From: a bacterium
GTDB lineage: Bacteria; Patescibacteriota; Gracilibacteria; UBA4473
Assembly (NCBI GenBank): GCA_009995455.1
Contig: JAACPJ010000002.1
Span: 62,001-126,000 of the forward strand
DNA length: 64,000 nucleotides
Direction of reading: 5' to 3'
Below, in pieces: positions 18,951 to 27,046 of the stretch. A program made the translations under genes and the position numbers. The notes below the pieces were generated by a model that did no database searches, was not told where the DNA came from, and was given only the letters and a program-made list of their open reading frames with translations. Every line of letters starts with the position of its first letter. The stretch's first letter is position 1.

Positions 18951-19192
18951 GTTTTCTAGGAGAAAATTTGTCTGTATTTATGAAAGAATTTTTTTCACCC
19001 AGCGTATTACTTCACGAGACCAAATGCCATTCGGAATTTTCTCTCACCCAGCTCTTACATTTTATTACAGCGGTACAACCTACAAGATTCACAAATTCAA
19101 AATACACAACGCTTCGAGCGTTTCACTAAATCTAAAAGGTTAAACCGAATATATAAAAAAAGAGCCACGGCTGAACAGAAGTTCAACCGCAA

Positions 19193-19205
19193 CCCAATTT
19201 CCTAA
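19193..19205 (+). promoter_or_regulatory. Leader motif shared by the two secreted repeat genes, copy 2
   Basis: CCCAATTTCCTAA, 23 bases before the ATG at 19229; identical to the copy at 18499-18511. Confidence 0.4.
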
Positions 19206-19228
19206 GTAACTTTTTAACACAACCAAAC

Positions 19229-19891
19229 ATGAAAACCAAATATTTTGCACTCGCTTTAACGCCAGCCTTAGCCTTAGTTATCGCTTCAGGCGCAAGCGCT
19301 AATTTTGATGGCGGCCAAAGAGGTGAAGGTCGAGGCATGGGGATGAAACTCATGGGAATGCATAAATTTATGCAAGATGTAAACAATAGCGTTGAAAAAA
19401 CGACTAATGGAATCGTCATGACCATGACTTCAGACGACGCCGACACCGTTACAAAATTGCAAGAAGGAGCTGCAAAACGAGCTGAAAAAGAACGTGCAAA
19501 CGTAACCGTTTCTGTGGCTAATATTAGCAATGGTGTGGTAGTAACAACGACTTCTGATGATGAAGAAATCGTGGCTAAATTGCACACTAGGGCTGATAAA
19601 AAAGCCGCTAAAGACAGTATCACTAAAACCGTTACCAACTTAGATAATGGCGTAAAAGTAACGATCACTTCTACTGATTCAGAAGTAGTGACTCAAATTC
19701 AAGAACGAGAAGAACGAGAACCAAAAAACGAAGAAATCAACCATACAAAAACCAACATCAGCAATGGCGTAGAGCTGACGATTACCACTGATAACGCAGA
19801 TTTGGTAGAGCGTATTCAAGCGCGAGCCGAAAAAGGCGGTAACGGTCGAGGTTTTGGAAAAGGACGAGGCGGAAAACGTGGTCAACGATAA
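19229..19891 (+). CDS. Secreted protein with four tandem ~35-40-residue repeats
   Basis: 220 residues. The signal peptide ends near ASGASA (residue 24); a Gly/Arg/Met-rich stretch follows. Four repeats begin near residues 50, 90, 130 and 168, each with the pattern (V/T)..V.N..NG(V/I).(V/M/L)T.TS.D...V..(L/I)Q.RA.+. The tail is basic and Gly-rich (GGNGRGFGKGRGGKRGQR). The periodic 'NGV-strand-TS-D-helix' design suggests small beta-hairpin plus helix units. It is paralogous to 18524-18889 by repeat sequence. Function unknown; secretion and the basic tail suggest a surface, polymer- or nucleic-acid-contacting role, which is inference. Confidence 0.75.
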   Translation: MKTKYFALALTPALALVIASGASANFDGGQRGEGRGMGMKLMGMHKFMQDVNNSVEKTTNGIVMTMTSDDADTVTKLQEGAAKRAEKERANVTVSVANISNGVVVTTTSDDEEIVAKLHTRADKKAAKDSITKTVTNLDNGVKVTITSTDSEVVTQIQEREEREPKNEEINHTKTNISNGVELTITTDNADLVERIQARAEKGGNGRGFGKGRGGKRGQR

Positions 19892-19902
19892 ACATTATAA
19901 CC

Positions 19903-20018
19903 GATCCCGGGATCTTTCTCGGGGAGTGTCACGCTCTTTAACTAAAGTTCGTTATAAAAGTGGTCACATTTAGGTGACCACTTACTCAAGTCTAGAATAA
20001 AGAAACTTTCACTTGAGT
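19903..20018 (+). repeat. String of successive inverted repeats
   Basis: Three palindromic elements lie in a row: GATCCCGGGATC (about 19903-19914); AAGTGGTCAC/GTGACCACTT (19958-19983); and ACTCAAGT/ACTTGAGT (19984-20018). A weaker GAGTG/CGCTC pair lies between the first two. No open reading frame is present. Confidence 0.6.
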
Positions 20019-20024
20019 TTCAAG

Positions 20025-20059
20025 GCCCTCCAGAAAATTTATCTGCAGGGCTTTTTTTT
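20025..20059 (+). terminator. Strong intrinsic terminator
   Basis: GCCCT-c-CAG / CTG-c-AGGGC stem followed by eight T. It ends the secreted-repeat transcript. Confidence 0.85.
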
Positions 20060-20072
20060 AATTTCGTTTGAC

Positions 20073-20086
20073 TTAGGTATGCCTAA
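20073..20086 (+). promoter_or_regulatory. DtxR/MntR-like metal-box palindrome
   Basis: TTAGGTATGCCTAA is near-palindromic (TTAGG and CCTAA arms) and resembles the half-sites of DtxR/IdeR-type boxes. It lies about 90 bases before the Cys-rich gene. A second perfect palindrome, GCAACT-T-AGTTGC, is at 20123-20135. Confidence 0.4.
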
Positions 20087-20176
20087 AAATAGATTTAAAG
20101 ATGATTAACTTCTTTTTTATTTGCAACTTAGTTGCGTTTAAGTAAAAGATTAATTGTACTCCTAACCAAATTTACC

Positions 20177-20485
20177 ATGAAATTACAACCAGACGCCTGC
20201 GCATGTTCTGAGCACTGTTGCTCAGTTGAGCACGAAGCTAATAACCAAAACAAATCAGCCATTGAGGCTGGTAATATGGCCTTGGATTCAGCAGTTATTA
20301 ATTTTGTTGCAAGATGTAGTGGAGCGCTTAATGGTGGCCCGTGTGTTACTGTTCAGGGAGCATACCATGCACAACAAGCACATGGATGTCCAAAAGCTTC
20401 GGAATGCGCCCTTAAAATTTCTAATGCTGGACGAAGCCAAGCTTCATCTGAAAAAACAGCTAAACGACGCCGAACTGTATCTTAA
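20177..20485 (+). CDS. Cys-rich small protein, possible metal binder
   Basis: 102 residues from the ATG at 20177, chosen because it follows the same G-poor 'CCTAACCAAATTTACC' style leader as neighbouring genes; an ATG 45 bases earlier overlaps the palindrome at 20123-20135. The N-terminus holds a CxCxxxCC cluster with nearby His residues (CACSEHCC, then VEHE). Four more Cys follow (RCSG, GPCV, GCPK, ECAL). The C-terminus is basic (KTAKRRR). There is no signal peptide or membrane helix. Eight Cys in 102 residues suggests metal or Fe-S binding, in keeping with the metal-box-like palindrome upstream. It is 12 bases upstream of the 1632-aa gene, so the two probably form an operon. Family unknown. 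Confidence 0.6.
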   Translation: MKLQPDACACSEHCCSVEHEANNQNKSAIEAGNMALDSAVINFVARCSGALNGGPCVTVQGAYHAQQAHGCPKASECALKISNAGRSQASSEKTAKRRRTVS

Positions 20486-20497
20486 TTTTAGGCTTCA

Positions 20498-23400
20498 ATG
20501 GACAAAGAGAAACTTGATAGCCTAGAGTTTCCATCGGTTGGACATCCTTTCATTAATGAAAATCACAAAGATGCTTTAAAAGACGCTTGTATTTTATTGC
20601 AAGAAAAATTTGGCAATGATTGGGATTGGAACAAAGTTAAAAGTAATCTTGAGAATTGGTCTAATGATGAAGAGGAGTTAAAAAGCCTTTTTGCTGAACT
20701 TGAGTTCGGAAAAGACCGATCCAGTTTACTTAATGCGCTAATAAGCTCTGTAAATCAATTTAAGGTGCAATTGGAAGAAAATTCTGAGTCCCCTTCTGAC
20801 TTAATTCAGGAATTTTACGACAGCGCAGAGTTTGAAGCCTTATATCAAAAAGCAGCAGCCTTAAAAAAAGGCGGTGAGCGTGTTACTTCGAAAGACATTG
20901 GGGAGCTACTTCAAAAAGGAAGTGATAAAGAGAAAGCACTTTACGCCCTTTTAGTGTCGGATGAACACAAAGATCTAAGTCGTACTTTATGGGAAAAATC
21001 AGAAGTTCGACGTAAGTTTAAAGAGTCTTTTGAAAGCCAAGAAGTAAATGATATTGCTGAGTTTTTTAAAGACTTATCAGATATTCCAGCCGAAGACCAA
21101 AACGACCCCAAGAAGTTAATTATTGCCTTTCAAAAAAAATTCCCAAATTACCAAAATAAAGAAAACGAAAAGTGGTACCTCGACAAATTCTCCGAACAAA
21201 TAAATAAACTTAAAGCGCCTGAATTAAAAACTCTGCAGGATTTTTATAACAGTGAAGACTTTAAGAAACTTTATAACCAAGTTAGTGCGAATTTGGGCCA
21301 AGCGCCCCTCTGGAGTGATATTCAAAAAGCATTAACGGCCAGTGGCTATGAAAAAATAGTTACTTTGTCAGTAAAACATAAACCCGAAAGCCACGCCATG
21401 TGGGACGCGGTTTGGAAAAAAGCCAAAGAAGAATTCGAATCATTTGAAGCCTCCGAATTCGATAAATTTACCGATAATCTGACCGCTAAAGATTTTGCTG
21501 ATATTGATAAAGTGGCGCTTGATTTTCAGAACACCCGTAAACGGTTTTCTGGTTCTAAAAGACTTGATTGGTACAAGCAAAAGTTAGAGTTTAAAAAGCG
21601 CTTAAAACAGTCTGAGTGGAAAGACCAGATGAACCAGTTTTACGCGAATCAATTGCCGGGTATTTACGCCGAAGTCGCCCGTGAAAAAAGTGGCGCGCCT
21701 GAGTGGCAAGATATTCGGGCGAAACTCATTCAACGCGGAGACACCGAAACCCTTTATATTTTAGAAAACCTGTTTAAGGGCGAAAGCGAAGGGAAATGGA
21801 AGGCTTATTGGCAGAACCAAAAAGAAACTTTCGATTCTGCGGAAAACAAAACGGCTGATGAGTTTTTGAAAAAATTAAGCGCTACAGCACTCGATAACCC
21901 GAGTGGCATTAAAGCAAAATTTAACAACGAAACAGAATTTAGCGCTGACAACCAATGGTTTGAAAATAAACTTTCCGCCTTTTTAGAAGCCAAGAAATCA
22001 GAGTTTGAAAACCGACACCAAGCGCTGGTGAGTTCCCTCCCCGATTCGGCTTTAGCCAATGCAATGCACGCCGGTTTCACCAACGCCAAAACCTTTGCCG
22101 AACGCGAAAAGTGGTTACAAGAAAACCAAGCCAAAGTAGCTGAGTACGCACCACTGATAAATCAAAACCTTGAGCAAGAAGCTCGCTTAACCGCCGAAGC
22201 CGAGCGACACTCTGATTTAAAGAAAAACCTAAGCAAAATCAGAGCCGATTACGCCGCTGGTAAAAATAATTATGCCGCCGGTTTTTATTCGCCCCGTAAA
22301 TATGCCGAGGCGCTCAACACCCTAAGCACGCAGTTGCAAGAACGTGAAGCGTTGGTCGATCGAACCATTGATTCGGTAAAACAAAAATCGCTGCGCGACG
22401 TGCCAGATTTGCCGAAAAAGAAAACTTCCTTTGAAGAATTTCGCGACGCTTTAAAAAAGAAAAAGTTTTATGCTTTGGATGAAAAAGCGCGCAAAGATGA
22501 ACGTGTGCGAGACCAAATCAAATCCAAAAACCAAGAACTTTATTCTCAGTGGCAAACGGCTCGTGAACAGCATTTAAATATCGATACCCGCACAAAAGTT
22601 GATAAAGCCAAGCAAACGATCAACCGAGTAAAACTGCCCAATAAATTACCCGACAATATTCAAACTCCGGCCGATTTCACAATGGCCCTGAAAGACGCCA
22701 AAGTTTACGCGGCTTTGTCGCCAGCGATGATGAAAAATGAAACCGTTCGGCAAAGTGCGCGCGAAAGAAATCAAGCCATGTGGGAACAATATCAGGCGCA
22801 ACAAGCCAAAAAACAAACCGCTGAAAAAGAATTAAACCCAGAAGCGAACCCTAAAATTGAAGCGGCAGAGCAGAAAATAAAATCGGTTAAACTTGATTCC
22901 GCCTTACAACTAAAACTAGTCGCTAAACTTGCGGGCAAAGACGCGACCGATAAAAACAACTTCACCGTGGCTTTGCGAGAACTAAATGTTTATGGCGGTA
23001 TTGATTCGAGTTTATGGCAAAACCCACAATTACGGGAACAAGCCTGGCAACAAAATATGGAACTGCAAAAGCAATTTTTAGCGAGAGTTGATAACGCCGA
23101 AGAAGCCACGAATAAGACACCGGAAAACGAAGCCGAGAATAACAATTTTGGCCTGCCGGGACATTACAAAATTAACTGGGACAGTTTAGACCGTCACGTT
23201 AATGAAAGCCAAAAAGCCACGGCCATTGAACGGTTTAAACAAATGCATAACCGGTCTGATATTGGATTACAAACCGTGATGCAACAGTTTCATCAGCCAC
23301 TGGGAACTTTTATTTTAGAGACCTTAGCGGTGATGCCAAAAGACAAATATGATAAAGCCCTAAACGCCTTAAAAGACGTGCGAGTAGAAGCGGGTAAACG

Positions 23401-25396
23401 CGAACAAGCCAGTAATTGGTTGAAAGTTTTATGTGAAAACGCGGGTCTAGGTTTCTTGGAAAAAGAAGCCAGTTCGGCTTTCAGCCAGTTAAAACAAAAC
23501 TTTAGTACGCACTTTGGCACTAGCCTCGATAAAGCCTGGGAAGATAAAGACGAAATAACCGAAGTGGAAAAAGAAGCTGAAACTTCAAGCGAAGTTCAAG
23601 CTGAAACTAATACTGAAGCCGACGATAAATCGGAGGAGGCTACGACGTCACAAACGCAGTCAGCTCTGTCAGATGAAGAGGAATTAGCAGAATTAGTCGA
23701 CTCGGCGTCAGAAGAAGAACTTGAAACCAGAGAAGATCCGCCAGATGAAAACCTAGAATCGAATGAGGATAATTTTGAAACACCTGACGAGGCAATTAAT
23801 TTAGATGAAAGCCTTGATAACTTAGACGCAGAAGCTGCTGAAGACGTTATCGAGGAGGCTTATGAGACTAATTTCGAAGCTGGGTTTGAGACCGATTTAC
23901 AAGAAGAATCCTATGAAGATTTTGAAGCGGAAGAATCTAATATTGAGGACGAATTTGAAGCCCCAGAAAATGATGAAGTTATAACTGAAAGTGAGACAAA
24001 TACCGGTTCAACTGAAACCATAACCCTTGATGAAGCAGATTTAACGATTAATGACACAAACCTAGATGACCCTGAAGATATTATTGAGGCGGGCTTGCTG
24101 GCCGAAGAAGAACCAGACGCAGCGCCAAATTTAGAAACTACAGAAGACTCCGAAACGAGAGATGAAAATTTGGATGTGGTTGATAACCATGTGTTGGATG
24201 ATACCGAAACTTCTCGTGATGATTTGGAGGATTCTGATTTTGAGGACTCCACAGAAACCCTAGACGATGATTTAGAAACCGAAGATGAAATTTTTGAAGA
24301 AACCGAAAATCCAGATCAGAATTCGAAAATTTTGGATGGTGAACCAAACCTAATAGAAGACAACGACGAAGAAGCTGAGATCACTGAGACCGAAGAAATA
24401 CTCGATCGAGACGAACCTGAAACCGAAGCGAGGGATGAAGAAATAGCCGGTGAAATTTTGGAAGACCCCGATACTCCAATAGAGATTAAAGCAGAAGCCC
24501 CAGTCATAGTGTTAGAAACGGATGATGAAAATGATTTAGATAAAACAGACACCAGTGATGAAAATTTAGAATTAATTCAAGAGAAGGCCGTAGATTCAGA
24601 AAATTTAGCAGTGGAATCACCTAAGCCAGATATTTTAGAAAATGAATCCATAGAAGGTGAAGGTGAAATAGAGCGTGAAGTAAATGAAGAAGATTCTGAA
24701 GAAGAAGTGAAAGAACCTGAAACTTTAGAGGTAGAAATTCAAGAGGATGAAAATAAACTTGAAGGGGTTGAAGAAATGCCAGAACCAGAAGTTATTCCAA
24801 TGGTAAAAATCGAACACAAAGAGCAAGAAGCTGGCGTTCATGAGGCTTTAGTGGCTTGGAAGAATTTTACTGAAACGAATTTGCCCTTGCCCGTGAGCCA
24901 AGAATCGGCCGATCTTAAAAAACAGTTTTCTGAAATTTTAAAAACTGGTTTAGATGAAGCCACGATTGAAAAACTCAAAGCTAGTGGTACGTGGGAAAAA
25001 CTTATGGCATCACCCTTGCATCAGCAATTGTTAAGAACCCACTTAAAACAACATCAGGCGCTGAGCAACGAAGGGCTCCACTTTTTTACTGTCCTGCAAC
25101 AAGAATTATTTTTTAGTAGCAGCCTGACTGTGAACAAATTTTTAGAACAACTTAAAAGTTATATACAGTTTACCAAGGAACTTAAGGCACAAATCACCAC
25201 TCCCCTTTCAAATACAGAACTCAGTAAAGAGTCCGCTCAAGCCCTGTTCAATGCTTTTACGAAAAAATTCCATAGCACTCCGCAGATTAAATCTATTAGT
25301 CTTGGATTTGAAAATGGTGAATTACGAGTAACCGTTTCTCAACCTAAAACCAAGTCCGTTTGGCATTTTACAAATCCCGAACTTGCGGAAGCCTAA
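20498..25396 (+). CDS. Giant modular acidic protein (1632 aa)
   Basis: Not a family I recognise, but its architecture is clear. Residues ~100-505 hold three tandem ~130-residue repeats, each with an FY.(S/N)..F..(L/I)Y module, then (W)..DI...L, then a long charged helix with W..... (starts near 99, 241 and 371). Residues ~640-865 hold three copies of a different ~50-residue module: F..AL+...(V/F)YA(L/G)...........(V/L)R...++.N...(W/Q) (starts near 643, 723 and 818). Residues ~1020-1435 are an extreme Asp/Glu-rich, probably disordered region. Residues ~1445-1632 form a compact helical C-terminal domain. No signal peptide or membrane helix is visible. It follows the Cys-rich gene by 12 bases. 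Role unknown. Confidence 0.8.
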   Translation: MDKEKLDSLEFPSVGHPFINENHKDALKDACILLQEKFGNDWDWNKVKSNLENWSNDEEELKSLFAELEFGKDRSSLLNALISSVNQFKVQLEENSESPSDLIQEFYDSAEFEALYQKAAALKKGGERVTSKDIGELLQKGSDKEKALYALLVSDEHKDLSRTLWEKSEVRRKFKESFESQEVNDIAEFFKDLSDIPAEDQNDPKKLIIAFQKKFPNYQNKENEKWYLDKFSEQINKLKAPELKTLQDFYNSEDFKKLYNQVSANLGQAPLWSDIQKALTASGYEKIVTLSVKHKPESHAMWDAVWKKAKEEFESFEASEFDKFTDNLTAKDFADIDKVALDFQNTRKRFSGSKRLDWYKQKLEFKKRLKQSEWKDQMNQFYANQLPGIYAEVAREKSGAPEWQDIRAKLIQRGDTETLYILENLFKGESEGKWKAYWQNQKETFDSAENKTADEFLKKLSATALDNPSGIKAKFNNETEFSADNQWFENKLSAFLEAKKSEFENRHQALVSSLPDSALANAMHAGFTNAKTFAEREKWLQENQAKVAEYAPLINQNLEQEARLTAEAERHSDLKKNLSKIRADYAAGKNNYAAGFYSPRKYAEALNTLSTQLQEREALVDRTIDSVKQKSLRDVPDLPKKKTSFEEFRDALKKKKFYALDEKARKDERVRDQIKSKNQELYSQWQTAREQHLNIDTRTKVDKAKQTINRVKLPNKLPDNIQTPADFTMALKDAKVYAALSPAMMKNETVRQSARERNQAMWEQYQAQQAKKQTAEKELNPEANPKIEAAEQKIKSVKLDSALQLKLVAKLAGKDATDKNNFTVALRELNVYGGIDSSLWQNPQLREQAWQQNMELQKQFLARVDNAEEATNKTPENEAENNNFGLPGHYKINWDSLDRHVNESQKATAIERFKQMHNRSDIGLQTVMQQFHQPLGTFILETLAVMPKDKYDKALNALKDVRVEAGKREQASNWLKVLCENAGLGFLEKEASSAFSQLKQNFSTHFGTSLDKAWEDKDEITEVEKEAETSSEVQAETNTEADDKSEEATTSQTQSALSDEEELAELVDSASEEELETREDPPDENLESNEDNFETPDEAINLDESLDNLDAEAAEDVIEEAYETNFEAGFETDLQEESYEDFEAEESNIEDEFEAPENDEVITESETNTGSTETITLDEADLTINDTNLDDPEDIIEAGLLAEEEPDAAPNLETTEDSETRDENLDVVDNHVLDDTETSRDDLEDSDFEDSTETLDDDLETEDEIFEETENPDQNSKILDGEPNLIEDNDEEAEITETEEILDRDEPETEARDEEIAGEILEDPDTPIEIKAEAPVIVLETDDENDLDKTDTSDENLELIQEKAVDSENLAVESPKPDILENESIEGEGEIEREVNEEDSEEEVKEPETLEVEIQEDENKLEGVEEMPEPEVIPMVKIEHKEQEAGVHEALVAWKNFTETNLPLPVSQESADLKKQFSEILKTGLDEATIEKLKASGTWEKLMASPLHQQLLRTHLKQHQALSNEGLHFFTVLQQELFFSSSLTVNKFLEQLKSYIQFTKELKAQITTPLSNTELSKESAQALFNAFTKKFHSTPQIKSISLGFENGELRVTVSQPKTKSVWHFTNPELAEA

Positions 25397-25550
25397 ATTA
25401 ATTTGCCAGTCTTCAATTTTTTTCTAAACTCCTTTGGCTCTTACCAAGCAAACTCTCGCTTAAGCCTTAACGGGCTTTAAGAAGAGTGATGTCCAGAAAT
25501 TGCGAGTGACGTTTTGCATCGCAGAAATTAACCAACAAATTTTGGACGAC

Positions 25551-25640
25551 GGAGGGATGGCAGAGTGGTCGAATGCACTAGTCTTGAAAACTAGCAGGGT
25601 GGCAACATCCTCCAGGGTTCGAATCCCTGTCCCTCCGCCA
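25551..25640 (+). tRNA. tRNA-Ser (anticodon TGA)
   Basis: 90 bases. The acceptor stem is GGAGGGA/TCCCTCC with discriminator G and encoded CCA. The anticodon stem is CTAGT/ACTAG with loop CTTGAAA. A long class II variable arm is present, and the T arm contains GGTTCGAATCC. Confidence 0.95.
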
Positions 25641-25721
25641 TAAAACGCACTAATGGCAGCCAATTCCTTTTCACTATGGTGTACGAGGCATTGGTACATT
25701 TGGCGTATTTAGGTTTGAAAA

Positions 25722-25756
25722 AGCCCTTGGAATCGTCTCAAGGGTAGGAGTTTTTA
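25722..25756 (+). terminator. Hairpin downstream of tRNA-Ser
   Basis: GCCCTTG / CAAGGGT arms with a short T-rich tail; a possible end of the tRNA transcript. Confidence 0.4.
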
Positions 25757-25791
25757 GTTCCTATCTTAAGGAGGCAGTAAGGGCGATTGTT

Positions 25792-26721
25792 TTAATCAAA
25801 CAAATTTAGATTTTCTACAGAAGGAAATTTTAGAAAATCAGTGCTTAAATCCGTAAAATTCCATTCACCATTAATGATTTCGGCAGATGAGAATGTACCA
25901 AATCGATTAAACCGACTATTATTCATTCTTGCCCCCCCTTTATTTAAACGTTGCATTAATGTTTTGAGATTGTAACAAAGGGGATGTTTCTTCTTCTCTT
26001 TATCACTGCAAAACTTTTCTTGTGGTTTTAATATTCCCAATCGGAATGTCCCAAGAAACAAATCGGCCAAATCTAAAAACACTTGATCATCGTCATTTAT
26101 TGAATTTCCAGAGATCGTACATTCATTTTTTAACGAACAGTATGTACGAAAATTTCGATTGAGCCTTGATAAAACTGTATTTTTATCAAAGTCTCTTCCA
26201 TGAGCAATTTGATAATGATCTTCTCTGTCTAGAATTATTTGTGCAATTTCTAAGGGATTCTCTTGGTTGAAAAGATAGCTGCAAGCTCCTTGAAGCCCCA
26301 TTCTAAACGTTGTTTCTATATTGATTAAATTATCAAAGCCTTCCATGTCTTCATGGTTGTTTTTCTGTTGAAAAACAGCTATTTTAAGCTTTGGAGAGGT
26401 TGTGAAATTATTGTGATTAGGTTTTTTCCGTCTTTGGACAGGGCAATGTATGGAGTCTTTACCTAGATAGTATGGCTCCATTTCATTTTTGTCATCTTGC
26501 TGGAGGGCGGCACAAAGAATTGAAAGCCAAATCCTTGTGCACTCAATAGAATTATTACTCCCAATATTTTTAAAACTAAAATCTGTTAAATTTAAGCAAG
26601 TAACTTCTTTTGCAGCTCTAAGTTCCTTTAAAACAATGGATTTTGATTCATTAGGAACAAACAGGAACACGTGCCAAAAAGCATCTTCTTTTGATTCATC
26701 ATGATAAACTGAATATTCCAT
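25792..26721 (-). CDS. DUF3800-like protein, copy A
   Basis: 309 residues. N-terminal SVYHDES followed by a strand (FLFVP) matches the DUF3800 start, where the Asp-Glu-Ser belongs to an RNase H-like catalytic centre. IILDREDH in the middle and DQVFLDLADLFLGTFRLG near residues 215-235 match the later conserved Asp and LAD..(A/G) helix. A small Cys/Lys-rich segment (FCSDKEKKKHPLC) is unusual. DUF3800 proteins are of unknown activity and often lie near phage or defence genes. It sits alone between tRNA-Ser and a tRNA-like 3' remnant. It is distinct in sequence from copy B at 32107. Confidence 0.6.
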   Translation of the reverse strand: MEYSVYHDESKEDAFWHVFLFVPNESKSIVLKELRAAKEVTCLNLTDFSFKNIGSNNSIECTRIWLSILCAALQQDDKNEMEPYYLGKDSIHCPVQRRKKPNHNNFTTSPKLKIAVFQQKNNHEDMEGFDNLINIETTFRMGLQGACSYLFNQENPLEIAQIILDREDHYQIAHGRDFDKNTVLSRLNRNFRTYCSLKNECTISGNSINDDDQVFLDLADLFLGTFRLGILKPQEKFCSDKEKKKHPLCYNLKTLMQRLNKGGARMNNSRFNRFGTFSSAEIINGEWNFTDLSTDFLKFPSVENLNLFD

Positions 26722-26793
26722 TATTTTGTTTGAAAAACTACTAAAATCTTGTGTAATTCTTATAGCATTAAGCTAATTAATATACTACTTAAG

Positions 26794-26818
26794 ATCGGAG
26801 ACCTACACTCTCCGCCAG
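26794..26818 (+). pseudogene. Possible remnant of a tRNA-Ser 3' end
   Basis: The segment ends CTCTCCGCCA, matching the last ten bases of the tRNA-Ser at 25551 in nine positions. The upstream bases (GATCGGAGACC) loosely resemble a T arm. A strong terminator follows four bases later, as it would a real tRNA. Alternatively it is just a CGGAG/CTCCG hairpin. Confidence 0.3.
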
Positions 26819-26821
26819 TTT

Positions 26822-26864
26822 AAAAAATTTGGATAGCCCCTCCAGGGGTTGTCCAAATTTTTTA
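26822..26864. terminator. Strong bidirectional-type terminator hairpin
   Basis: AAAAAATTTGGA / TCCAAATTTTTT arms (26822-26833, 26852-26863) with CCCC/GGGG inside. It sits between a minus-strand gene start and no plus-strand gene. Confidence 0.75.
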
Positions 26865-27040
26865 TTAGCACGAAGTGCTGGATACGAAACAAACCAGATT
26901 CGACTGTAAGCCCAAATCTTTGATTTGGTGCTGAAAGCTTCGGTGAAGCGTAGCGAGCAAGAAGTATCACTGTCCCCCCTCCAATGAACCAGAAAACGAT
27001 TTCAAGAGCCAGTGGACTAAGTCACACTGGCTCAGTTTTT
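26865..27040 (+). other. Gene-free spacer with successive hairpins
   Basis: No open frame. Hairpins: AGCAC/GTGCT (about 26867), CCAAATC/GATTTGG (about 26913-26929), GCTTC/GAAGC (about 26936-26949). A clear terminator ends it: GAGCCAGTG/CACTGGCTC (27006-27033) with a T run. A terminator on the plus strand with no plus-strand gene before it suggests a small RNA or a lost gene. Confidence 0.45.
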
Positions 27041-27046
27041 AACTCC

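Noticed and set aside
20132-20176. Upstream start of the Cys-rich gene
   Set aside because: It overlaps a perfect palindrome and lacks the typical leader; the ATG at 20177 is preferred.
23911-24552. Ser-rich minus-strand frames
   Set aside because: They are the complement of Glu/Asp codons of the acidic region of the 1632-aa protein.
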